Source: JAOUEA01 sp963790335 (GTDB lineage Bacteria; Actinomycetota; UBA4738; HRBIN12). Taken from it: DNA of 64,000 bases. The stretch is taken from positions 248,001 through 312,000 of the forward strand of contig CAWBOB010000008.1 of NCBI GenBank assembly GCA_963790335.1, given 5' to 3'. Shown piece by piece: positions 26,905 to 35,351 of the stretch (within the stretch, counting starts at the first letter, position 1; every line of letters begins with the position of its first letter). The translations under genes and the position numbers were made by a program. The notes beneath the pieces are model-generated. The model worked only from the letters and a program-made list of their open reading frames with translations, made no database searches and was not told the origin of the DNA.

Positions 26905-27885
26905 TCAGGCCTCCCGCACCCGGGGATCGAACCAACTGTACGCGAGGTCGGCCACGAGGTTCGAGACGAGCACGGACACGCTGAAGAACAGGAACAATCC
27001 CTGCAACAGCAGGAAGTCCTGCGAGTCGATCGCCTGGATCGTGAGCAGTCCGAGACCCGGATAGCTGAAGACCAGCTCGACGGTGATCGCACCGCCGATC
27101 ACGAACCCGAACGAGAGTGCGACGAGCGAGATGGTCGGAAGCATCGCGTTGCGCACCGCGTGGCGCCACAGCACGCGATCCTCACGAACACCCTTCGCCC
27201 GGACCGTGGTGATGTACTCCTCGCCCAGCACGTCGAGCAGTGACGACCGCATCACGAGGTAGTACTCGCCGATGTAGGCGAGCGTGAGCGTGAGCGCCGG
27301 CAGGAACATGTGGTTGGCGATATCGATGACCCTCGCGACCCCGGACAGGTCGGCGCTGGGCGATTCGAATCCCCCCGAGGGGAACCATCCGAGCGCCGTG
27401 GAGAACACGACGAGCAGCACCATGGCGAGCCAGAAGTCCGGCATCGAGTAGAACAACATGGACGAGCCCATCGAGCTCATGTCGAGGGCCTTCCCCCGAT
27501 TCCACCCGCCCCGGATGCCGAGATACAGGCCGATCGCGATCATCAGCACGGTGGCGATGCCGACGAGCAGTACCGTCGGCCACAGGAACCGGAGGAACAC
27601 CGACGTCACCGACTGTCCCACGTAGATGAACGAGTTCCCGAAGTCCAGCCGCACGGTGTCGACGAGGTAGTCGAGGAACTGCGAGGGAAGTGGCTTGTCG
27701 AGCCCGAGCTCGGTGATCAACGCCTGCTGAGCCTGGGGCGAGAGCTGCACGCCTCGCTGGCGCGTCAGCAGCCGGACGGGGTCGCTCGGCATGATGCGGA
27801 ACAGGAAGAAGTTCACCGTGAGGATGAACCCCAGCGTGAACAACGCCTGCACGACCTTCCGAGCGATGTACCGCCAGCCACCCAT
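26905..27885 (-). CDS. dppB: Peptide ABC transporter permease, DppB/OppB type
   Basis: 326-residue permease. N-terminal span KVVQALFTLGFILTVNFFLFRIMPSDP with the typical large external loop (GLDKPLPSQFLDYL), then several spans and the coupling loop YITTVRAKGVREDRVLWRHAVRNAMLP. These are standard OppB/DppB signatures. It lies nine bases downstream of the broken binding-protein gene and is otherwise intact, as are the three genes after it. Confidence 0.92.
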   Translation of the reverse strand: MGGWRYIARKVVQALFTLGFILTVNFFLFRIMPSDPVRLLTRQRGVQLSPQAQQALITELGLDKPLPSQFLDYLVDTVRLDFGNSFIYVGQSVTSVFLRFLWPTVLLVGIATVLMIAIGLYLGIRGGWNRGKALDMSSMGSSMLFYSMPDFWLAMVLLVVFSTALGWFPSGGFESPSADLSGVARVIDIANHMFLPALTLTLAYIGEYYLVMRSSLLDVLGEEYITTVRAKGVREDRVLWRHAVRNAMLPTISLVALSFGFVIGGAITVELVFSYPGLGLLTIQAIDSQDFLLLQGLFLFFSVSVLVSNLVADLAYSWFDPRVREA

Positions 27886-27894
27886 CGCAGCGCT

Positions 27895-29689
27895 CTACGC
27901 CGCGTAGTGTTCGCCTTTGCGGCGCCGCAGGAAGACGACCGCGCCGATACCGAGCGCGACCACAGCGGCCCCCCCGATCCAGACCCCGGCGGGCAAGCCG
28001 CTGTCGGCGGCAGCGCCGGCCGGTGCGTTCGCCACAGGTCGCACGCTGAGCGCCGAGTACGGGTTCCCCCAGAAGACGACGCCGTCGGGCTCCGGCCAGC
28101 GTTCGAATCCCGTCCATCGATCGGATCGCCAGCGCCTCGAAGCCGTTCGGGTACCACAGCACGATCTCGGGCGTGTCCTCGTAGATGATTTGCTGCATCT
28201 CGTGCACGATCGACTGTCGCTCGGTCTCGTCGAGGGCGGTCTGCTGTTCCAGATAGAGCTTGTCGTACTCGGGGTTCGCGTAGCACGTGTCGCTCCAATA
28301 GCCGCACTGATCGCTCGTGAAGCTCGACAGCATGAAGTCCGGATCCGGGCCCGTCCCCCACGAATAGACGATCAGGTCCCAGTCGAACGCCGTACCACTG
28401 GTCGTAGAGCTTGCTGTCGGTCATCGACTTGATCGACATTTCGATGCCGATGTCGCGGAGCCACGACTGGATGAACGGTGCTGCCTTGATCGCGTCGGGG
28501 TCCGAGCTCGCGAGGAACATGCGCCATTCCAGCGGGTCGCCGCCCCCCGGCATCTCCCTGATGCCGTCACCGTCGGTGTCGACGTAGCCGGCGTCGTCGA
28601 GCAAACGGTTGGCCTCGGCCGGGTCGAACCCGATCTTCACATCATCGGGCGGCTCCCAATGCCAGAAATCGTATAGCGGCACGATGGGCGTGGTGCCCGG
28701 CGTCGCATAGCCGCGCATCACGCGGTCAACGAGCGTCTCCCTGTCGATGGCCCAAGCGACGGCTTCTCTGAACGACCGGGTCCAACACGGCGGGGTGGGC
28801 CGTCGCACTTCGGATCGTCGACGATGTTGAACGACATCTGGTGGAACGCCTCGGCACTCGTGACCGCCGAGCCGATGCCTGGCTCATCCTACGACCTGCT
28901 CGTACAAGCCTGCCGTCGGGATGTAGGTACTGTCGATCTCGCCCTTGAGCAGCGCCTGCACGACGGCTTCGTCGTTGTTGTAGAGCGCGGAACACGATCT
29001 CGTCGATGTGCAGGCGCTCCGTTCCAGTAGTCGTCCCGCGCCTCGACCCGCCAGAATTCTCCCGGCTCCCACTCCACGAGCTCGAACGGGCCTGAGACGA
29101 CCGTGTTCGGGTAGTTTCGGAATTCCTTGATCTCCTTGACGCTCATATCTCGCTCCAGACGTGCTCGGGCAGGATGAGGGCGTAGCCGGGAAGGCCTGGC
29201 ACGAGGGTGGGCCGGGTCGTCTTCCACACGATCGTGCGGTCGTCGGCGAGCTTCGATGCTCTCGGTGAAGCGGTAGCTGTCGGTCCACGAGCTCATGTCG
29301 TTCTCCATGATGAATTCGCCTGTCCACACGAAGTCGTGTGCGGTGATGCGGGGTCGCCGTCGCTCCATTCGAGTCCTTCCCGTAACGTGAACGTCCATGT
29401 CAGCCCGTCCTCGCTCGTCTCCCAGCTCTCGGCGAGCGACGGAGTCGGTCGCGTAGTCCGACTGGCCCAGGACAGCAGCCCGTCGTACATCAGCCAGCAG
29501 AGGAACGACTCATCGGCATCGATCTGCTTGAAGGGATTCGCGGAGTTCAGGTCTGTAGGTCACGCCGACGGTGAAGGTGACCGGCTCATCGGCCGGGGGA
29601 GAAGCCGACTGCGCCCGTGCGCTTCCCGCGTACACCAAGGCTGTCAGGGCTACGACTCCAAGCCCAGCCACACCGCGAAGCTTCGTCAT
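27895..29689 (-). pseudogene. Peptide-binding protein (SBP family 5), heavily frameshifted
   Basis: Substrate-binding component of the Dpp-type importer, about 598 codons but spread over all three frames. Start MTKLRGVAGLGVVALTALVYAGSARAQ (signal peptide), then DEPVTFTVGVT, PSLAESWETSEDGLTWTFTL, AHDFVWTGEF, FREAVAWAIDRETLVDRVM, DTPEIVLWYPNGFEALAIRS. The C-terminus GVWIGGAAVVALGIGAVVFLRRRKGEHYAA is a transmembrane anchor with basic tail, so the protein is probably held in the membrane rather than lipidated. At least eight to ten shifts are needed, roughly one per 60-200 bases in 28100-29560. That is far denser than in neighbouring genes, so true decay is possible here. Confidence 0.75.
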
Positions 29690-29826
29690 CGCGCTGACCC
29701 TCCAGTCGGTCACCCGTACACGTCGGACGGTGACAGCGTACGGGGCAGACTCGTTTCACGGTAGTCAGTCCTGAGGAGGCTCAGGGCTCACGCCGTTCAC
29801 GGGGGATCGCCTGCGGCATGGCGCCC

Positions 29827-29832
29827 TACACT
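29827..29832 (+). promoter_or_regulatory. -10 element of selA, leaderless type
   Basis: TACACT followed by exactly 7 nt and ATG 29840; no ribosome binding site intervenes. Confidence 0.5.
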
Positions 29833-29839
29833 TCGCACG

Positions 29840-31219
29840 ATGGCTGACGTCCGCCGCAAGATCCCTGCCCTCGACACGTTGCTGCGCAGCGCTCCGGGTC
29901 GGCGAGCCGAGGCGTCGGTCGGTCGCGCGCTGTTGAAGCTCTCGCTGGCAGAGGCGCTTCACGACGCACGACGGGCCGCGGCCGAAGGCGTGGAACCGCC
30001 CAGCCATGATGAGATCCTCGCCCGCGCCTTCGAACGGTCGTCGCGGATCGCGACCGGTCTCACGCCGGTGATCAACGCGACCGGCGTGATCCTGCACACG
30101 AACCTCGGGCGCGCCCCGTTGCCCGAGCGCGCCGTGAGCGCCGTCGCGCGAGCCGCCCGAAGCCCGAGCGACCTCGAGGTCGATCGTGAGACCGGGGGCA
30201 GGGGCAGGCGCTCGGCGCGCGCCGAGAGCCTGCTGCGAGCCCTGACCGGCGCCGACGACGCCCTCGTCGTGAACAACTGCGCGGCCGCGCTCATGCTCTC
30301 GCTCGCAGCGGTCGCCAAGGGCAAGCAGGTGCTCGTCTCCCGCGGCGAGCTGATCGAGATCGGCGGCGAGTTCCGGATCCCCGACATCATGACCGCCTCC
30401 GGGGTGAAGCTGGTCGAGGTCGGCACGACCAATCGCACCCGCATCGCCGACTACCGGGGAGCATTCACCGAGCGCGTGGGAGCCGTGCTGAAGGTGCATC
30501 CGTCGAACTATCGCGTGGTCGGGTTCACCGCCTCGGTGTCGGCCTCGGACCTCGCATCCCTCGCGCGTCGACACGGCGTGCCATTCATCTACGACGTGGG
30601 CTCAGGCCTGCTGCGGCACAGCCGGGGCATGCCGCCCGACGAACCTGCGGTTGCCGACGCGCTGGCCGACGGAGCCGACCTCGTGACGTTCTCCGGCGAC
30701 AAGCTGCTCGGTGGACCGCAGGCCGGCGTCGTGGTCGGCAACGAGCTGATCTCGACGCTACGCCGCCACCCGATCGCGCGAGCCGTGCGGGTCGACAAGA
30801 TGCAGGTGGCCGCGCTTGAGCAGGTGCTCGTGATGCACGCCACCGATGCGGCCGATGACCTTCCGGTGCCCCACATGCTTCGCGAGCCCGAGGGGTCCGT
30901 GCACCGTCGCGCACGCGCCCTGTGCGACGCGCTCGACGGCGACCTCGCGCACGCGCACGTGCACCGATGCGAGTCGATCGTCGGAGGCGGTTCGATGCCC
31001 GGAACCGGCCTTCCGTCGTGGGGCGTGCGACTGAGCGTGCCGGATCCGGCGGCCTTCTCGGCTCGCCTGCGCGCGGGGAGCCCGAGCGTGTTCGGCCGGG
31101 TCGAACGCGACCACGTGCTGCTCGATCTGCGCACCGTTCCCGACGACCGGGTCGACGACCTCGTGCGAGCCGTGCAGTACGCGGCGGAAGGCGACGACGT
31201 CGGCGACGACGAGGACTGA
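29840..31219 (+). CDS. selA: L-seryl-tRNA(Sec) selenium transferase
   Basis: 459-residue PLP enzyme that converts seryl-tRNA(Sec) to selenocysteinyl-tRNA(Sec) using selenophosphate. Family signatures: N-terminal helical domain (RKIPALDTLL), VINATGVILHTNLGRAPLP, VNNCAAALMLSLAA, VSRGELIEIGGEFRIPDIM, EVGTTNRTRIADY, HPSNYRVVGFT, YDVGSGLL and the PLP-lysine motif FSGDKLLGGPQAG. Length is normal. It is followed by selB with one base between stop and GTG start, so the pair is co-transcribed. Confidence 0.96.
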   Translation: MADVRRKIPALDTLLRSAPGRRAEASVGRALLKLSLAEALHDARRAAAEGVEPPSHDEILARAFERSSRIATGLTPVINATGVILHTNLGRAPLPERAVSAVARAARSPSDLEVDRETGGRGRRSARAESLLRALTGADDALVVNNCAAALMLSLAAVAKGKQVLVSRGELIEIGGEFRIPDIMTASGVKLVEVGTTNRTRIADYRGAFTERVGAVLKVHPSNYRVVGFTASVSASDLASLARRHGVPFIYDVGSGLLRHSRGMPPDEPAVADALADGADLVTFSGDKLLGGPQAGVVVGNELISTLRRHPIARAVRVDKMQVAALEQVLVMHATDAADDLPVPHMLREPEGSVHRRARALCDALDGDLAHAHVHRCESIVGGGSMPGTGLPSWGVRLSVPDPAAFSARLRAGSPSVFGRVERDHVLLDLRTVPDDRVDDLVRAVQYAAEGDDVGDDED

Positions 31220-31220
31220 G

Positions 31221-33108
31221 GTGGAACGGGCCGAGGTGTCCGATGCGCACCGGGTGCGTGATGGGCGCCCGACCCACCGGGTGATCGCAACCGCCGGGCA
31301 TGTCGACCACGGCAAGTCCTCGCTCGTGGCACGGCTCACCGGCATCGACCCCGACCGCTGGCCCGAGGAGAAGCGGCGAGGACTCACGATCGATCTGGGT
31401 TACGCCTGGTGCCGGCTGCCCAGCGGGCGTGAGGTGGGGTTCGTCGACGTGCCTGGGCATGAGCGGTTCATCCGCAACATGCTCGCCGGGGTCGGCCCGG
31501 TGCCGGTCGTGCTGTTCGTGGTGGCAGCCGACGAGGGGTGGAAGCCGCAATCCGAGGAGCATCTGGAGATCCTCGATGTGCTCGGCGTCTCGAGCGGTGT
31601 GGTGGCGCTGACCAAGCGCGATCTCGTCGATGACGAGACGCTCGAGATCGCCGCCGACGAGGTGCGCGAGCGGCTCACAGGAACCTCGCTCGCAGACGCC
31701 CCGGTCATCGCCGTGTCGTCGACGACCGGCGATGGCCTCGACGCGTTGCGGACGGCGCTCGACGACGTCGTCGAGTCGGACTCCGCCCCCTCGTGCTGCG
31801 CCGATGCGCCTGTTCGTCGATCGAGCCTTCACGATCAAGGGCGCCGGCACGGTCGCCACCGGCACGCTGACCGGGGACTGCCTCACGGTCGGCGACGAGG
31901 TCGCGATCGAGCCGGGAGACCGACGCACACGCGTGCGATCGCTCCAGACCCACCGCGCAGCCGAGCAGGTCGCTTGTCCGGTGAGCCGCGTGGCGGCGAA
32001 CCTCGTGGGCATCGAGCATGACGACATCGAACGCGGCGACGTGATGACCACGCCGCAGACCTGGGTGCCGACGTCGTCGTTCGACATCGAGCTCCGTGCG
32101 GTGCGGAGCCTCGGCACGCCGCTCACGTCACGAGGTGCCTTCAAGGTCTACGCCGGCGCCGCCGAGGCCGACACGACCATCCGTCTGCTCGAGGGCAACC
32201 GGCTGGAGCCGGGTGCCACCGCGTTCGCGCGGCTGCGCACGTCGAGCCCCCTGGTGGTCGCGATCGGCGATCGGGTGGTCATCCGGGAAGCAGGACGCCG
32301 CCGGACCGTCGGTGGCGGCGTGGTGCTCGACGTGGCGCCGGGCAAAGCGTCGGGCGCGCCCGTGCGGTTGGCGGCTCGGCTCGCGGTATCGCCCGGCGAG
32401 CTCGCGGGCCTCGTCGTGCGCGAGCATGGGGCGATGCCGGCCGACGACGTGCCCAGATTGGCCGGCACCGGGGCCGCGACCTCCCTCGACTCGGTGATCG
32501 GTTCCTGGGCGGTCGACCCAGCGCTGCGCGCGACCGTCGAGCGGGTCGTCGTGGCCGAGCTCGAGGGTTTCCACCGGCGGGAACCGCTCGCGCTCGGGGC
32601 CCCGATCGCCTCCGTGCGCAGGATCGTGGCAGCCTCGTTCCGAGAGGCGGGAGCGCCGTCAGACCCGGATCTCGTGGAAGCCGTGCTCGACGCGATGACG
32701 GCATCGGGAGCGCTCGAACGGGTCTCGGGCGCGGTGCGCCTGGCCGGTCACCGCGTCTCGCTGGAGCGCCACGATCCCGACGTGCAACGACTCCTCGACG
32801 CCGTCAGCGGCGAACACGAGGCCATGCCTCCCACGATCACGGAACTCGGCCGCGCCGGCGTGGGCCGCGACGTCATCGAGGCCGCCTCCCGCGCTGGGGT
32901 CGTCACGCAGGTCTCGAAAGAGCTCGTCTTCGCGCCCGCGTTCGTCGAACGGGCCCGATCGATCGTCGAGACGGCGATCGGTGGCATCACCGTGAGCGCG
33001 TTCCGCGAGGCCCTCGGCACGACCAGGAAGTTCGCACTCCCGCTCCTCGAGCACTTCGACCGCACGGGGGTGAGTCGCCGCGATGGCGACCTGCGGTTCC
33101 CCCGTTGA
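31221..33108 (+). CDS. selB: Selenocysteine-specific elongation factor (frameshift)
   Basis: GTPase that delivers Sec-tRNA(Sec) to UGA codons carrying a SECIS element, about 629 residues when joined. G1 AGHVDHGKSS, G2 region GLTIDLGYAW, G3 DVPGHERFIRNM, G4 LTKRD. After one extra base near 31785 (in a GCCCCC run) the EF-Tu-like domains continue as MRLFVDRAFTIKGAGTVATGTL and DRVVIREAGRRRTVGGGVVLD. The C-terminal half has the four-winged-helix region that binds SECIS RNA, ending FREALGTTRKFALPLLEHFDRTGV, a typical SelB finish. Starts at GTG 31221. Confidence 0.93.
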
Positions 33109-33120
33109 CGGAAGGCCGTC

Positions 33121-33600
33121 TCAGGCGAGCTCGGCGGTCACCGCCACCTCGACGCACGTGCCGAGCGGGAGCGACCCCACACCGATCGCGACCCGAGCAT
33201 GGCGACCAGCGTCTCCCAGCACCTCGACGAGCAGATCGCTCGCACCGTTCGCGACCAGGGGGTGTCCGGTGAAACCGGGGTCGCACGCCACATACACGGT
33301 CACCTGCACGATGCCGGCGAGCCGCTCGAACGATCCGAGCGCATCACGCAAGGCCGAGAGCGCCTGTAACGCGCCTCGACGCGCGGCCTCCGCGGCCTGC
33401 TCGGTGGTGACCGCCCGCTCCCCCGACTCGCCCACGATGCCGGCGTGCATCACGGCGCCGTCGACCGTCGCCACTTGTCCCGCAACGAACGCCAGCGAAC
33501 CACTCACTCGCACGGGCACGTAGGAGGCCACTGCCGTCGGCGGAGGCGGGAGCTCGACACCGAGATCGGACAGACGGGCGAGGATCAGCTGATCGTCCAT
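33121..33600 (-). CDS. RidA-family protein (YjgF/L-PSP)
   Basis: 159-residue RidA-like protein; the family includes imine/enamine deaminases that clear reactive PLP-enzyme by-products. Visible: SYVPVRVSGSLAFVAGQVATVDG, EAARRGALQALSALRDALGSFERLAGIVQVTVYVA and ARVAIGVGSLPLGTCVEVAVTAEL. The usual catalytic Arg near the end (xRxAVGVxxLP) is present as HARVAIGVGSLP. It is slightly longer than typical because of an N-terminal stretch, as in the Rv3678c subgroup. It is convergent with selB and lies just downstream of the WhiB-encoding sequence. Confidence 0.88.
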   Translation of the reverse strand: MDDQLILARLSDLGVELPPPPTAVASYVPVRVSGSLAFVAGQVATVDGAVMHAGIVGESGERAVTTEQAAEAARRGALQALSALRDALGSFERLAGIVQVTVYVACDPGFTGHPLVANGASDLLVEVLGDAGRHARVAIGVGSLPLGTCVEVAVTAELA

Positions 33601-33648
33601 GTGGGCATCCTCGCAGGTCGCCCGCCGTGTCAGCTCACGGCGGACGGG

Positions 33649-33915
33649 TCAGCTCGCGGCGCGCGACCGCTCGCGCAGCAGGCGGCGCCGTTCCATCTCG
33701 TTCAGACCGCCCCAGATGCCGTGACCTTCGCGCGTCGCGAGGGCGTACTCGAGGCACTCCTCGCGCACGGGGCAACGCGCGCAGAACGACTTGGCCACCG
33801 CTTCCCGGCCGTTCTTCTGCTCCCGGCGCTCGAAGTAGTTCGGCGCGAAGAAGTAGACGGCGTCCTGACCCCGGCACGCGGCCTCGTGCTGCCAGCCTTC
33901 AGCGAGGTTCCACAT
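33649..33915 (-). other. WhiB-family Fe-S regulator domain, possible separate gene
   Basis: An 88-residue WhiB module at the C-terminus of the NfeD frame. Cys ligands are HEAACRG, then FCARCPVREEC (C...C-x2-C-x5-C), followed by the turn GIWGG and a basic tail RRRLLRERSRAAS that contacts DNA or sigma factor. From ATG 33915 it has normal WhiB length, which suggests it may be an independent gene whose upstream stop is missing in this sequence. WhiB next to RidA and PonA2 matches WhiB4 context in M. tuberculosis. Confidence 0.8.
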
Positions 33916-35304
33916 CTCACCTGATTGTTCGGTGACCGGCCCGGTGGCGGATTGCTCGACGCCTCGGAGCGGCCGGACATGCCGAGGATCAAGCGGGGTC
34001 GGCTCCATCGCCGAGGGCCCGGCTTCCACCTCCACGCGGAGGACCAGGCCATCGACCCCTCGCACCCTGACCTGGGATCCCGGAGCGATCGGGTCGCCCG
34101 AGGTGCGACCGCGCCACATCGCGCCCTTCACGTACACCGGGCCATCGGGCGCGAGCTTGCCTCTGGCCTCGCCCGTGAGGCCGATCAGGCCCTTCTGGGT
34201 GTCGACGATGCGATCGCGTGACTGGATCGCCACCGTGAGCGCGAACCCGTAGTAGAGGAGCGACGCAACGACCGCGCCGCCGATCAGCCACGGCGAGATG
34301 CGGATCGCGCCGGCGACGTCCGACCAGGCGAGCACCGAGCCCGCCGCGAAGGCGACGAGGCCAGCCGCGGTCGCGACCCCCAGGTTGCGCATGCGCACAT
34401 CGAGCGTGAGCGCGCCGACCCCACCCAGCAACAGCACGATGCCGAGGATCGACGGTGGCACCACCCAGAGCCCGTAGGCGGCGAGGGCGAGCATGCCGAC
34501 CCCCGCGAAACCCGCGAACCCGAAGCCAGGCTGCGTGATCTCGAAGGCGAGTGAAGCCAGCCCGAGCACGAGCAGGAGGTAGACCATCGACGGGGTGGCG
34601 ATCGCGTGGGTCACGCGCTGGAGCGGCCCGAGGTTGTCGAAGCGGAGCGCCACGGTGCCTTCACCTGCCTCGGCCTCGGTGGTCGCGATGCGTGTCTCGA
34701 GCGTCACGGGGCCGCTGGCCGTCTGCACCGTGCGCCCGTCGACCTCCTGCAGGAAGCCGGTGACCGAGGTGGCGGCGACCTCGGCCACGCCGAGCTCGAT
34801 GGCATCGGCAGCCGGGAGCGGCTGGTCGAGACCCTCGAGGTTCGTCTCCGAGCCCCGATCGGCGAGCCAACCCTCGACCGTCGCCTCGAGTCCTTCGGGC
34901 GCCGGCCGCGGATGCAGCAGGTCGAGCGGCTCGAGCGGACCGGTCTGCGAGCCCGGTGCGACCCCCGCGAGCGACGAGGCGAGCATCAGCAGCAGGCCGG
35001 TGCCCGCGGCGGTGGCCGGTGTGGGACCGACCCACGCCAAGACCGGTACGTCGAGCCCGGCGACGCGCTCGGCCAAGGCAACGCCGTCGTGACCGAGTGT
35101 TCCCGACGTGTCGATCTGCAGCACGACGACCGCCCGGTCCCGCTCGGCTTGGGCGAGCCGCTCCTCGAGGTAGGGCACCACCGTGCGGTCGATCGGTCCC
35201 TCGACCCGCAGCACGACGACCTGCGAGGGCTCGGCTGCCGTCGATGGCGTCGCGGCGAGCGCCACGATGGCGAGCACGATCGACGACAGGGCGGTGCGGC
35301 GCAT
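33649..35304 (-). CDS. NfeD-family membrane protein in frame with WhiB domain
   Basis: 551-codon frame with two parts. Residues 1-450: NfeD1b type, with signal peptide MRRTALSSIVLAIVALAA, a ClpP-like domain (VVVLQIDTSGTLGHDGVALAERV, WVGPTPATAAGTG), several membrane helices from about 215 to 340, and an OB-fold (GLTGEARGKLAPDGPVYVKGAMW). The position where homologues have the nucleophilic Ser (A-S-A-G) reads ATAAG, so the protease may be inactive. Residues about 464-551 are a WhiB domain. Either the stop between nfeD and whiB was lost by an indel or the proteins are truly fused. ATG 35304 follows TACGAT by six bases. Confidence 0.82.
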   Translation of the reverse strand: MRRTALSSIVLAIVALAATPSTAAEPSQVVVLRVEGPIDRTVVPYLEERLAQAERDRAVVVLQIDTSGTLGHDGVALAERVAGLDVPVLAWVGPTPATAAGTGLLLMLASSLAGVAPGSQTGPLEPLDLLHPRPAPEGLEATVEGWLADRGSETNLEGLDQPLPAADAIELGVAEVAATSVTGFLQEVDGRTVQTASGPVTLETRIATTEAEAGEGTVALRFDNLGPLQRVTHAIATPSMVYLLLVLGLASLAFEITQPGFGFAGFAGVGMLALAAYGLWVVPPSILGIVLLLGGVGALTLDVRMRNLGVATAAGLVAFAAGSVLAWSDVAGAIRISPWLIGGAVVASLLYYGFALTVAIQSRDRIVDTQKGLIGLTGEARGKLAPDGPVYVKGAMWRGRTSGDPIAPGSQVRVRGVDGLVLRVEVEAGPSAMEPTPLDPRHVRPLRGVEQSATGPVTEQSGEMWNLAEGWQHEAACRGQDAVYFFAPNYFERREQKNGREAVAKSFCARCPVREECLEYALATREGHGIWGGLNEMERRRLLRERSRAAS

Positions 35305-35351
35305 GCCGGCATCGTACCCGCAGGCAGGCGAGGGGTATCCTGGGCGCAACC

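Noticed and set aside
29690..29839. tRNA-Sec between the peptide importer and selA.
   Set aside because: Only a short CCTGAG/CTCAGG hairpin (29770-29785) is present; no cloverleaf, no TCA anticodon loop.
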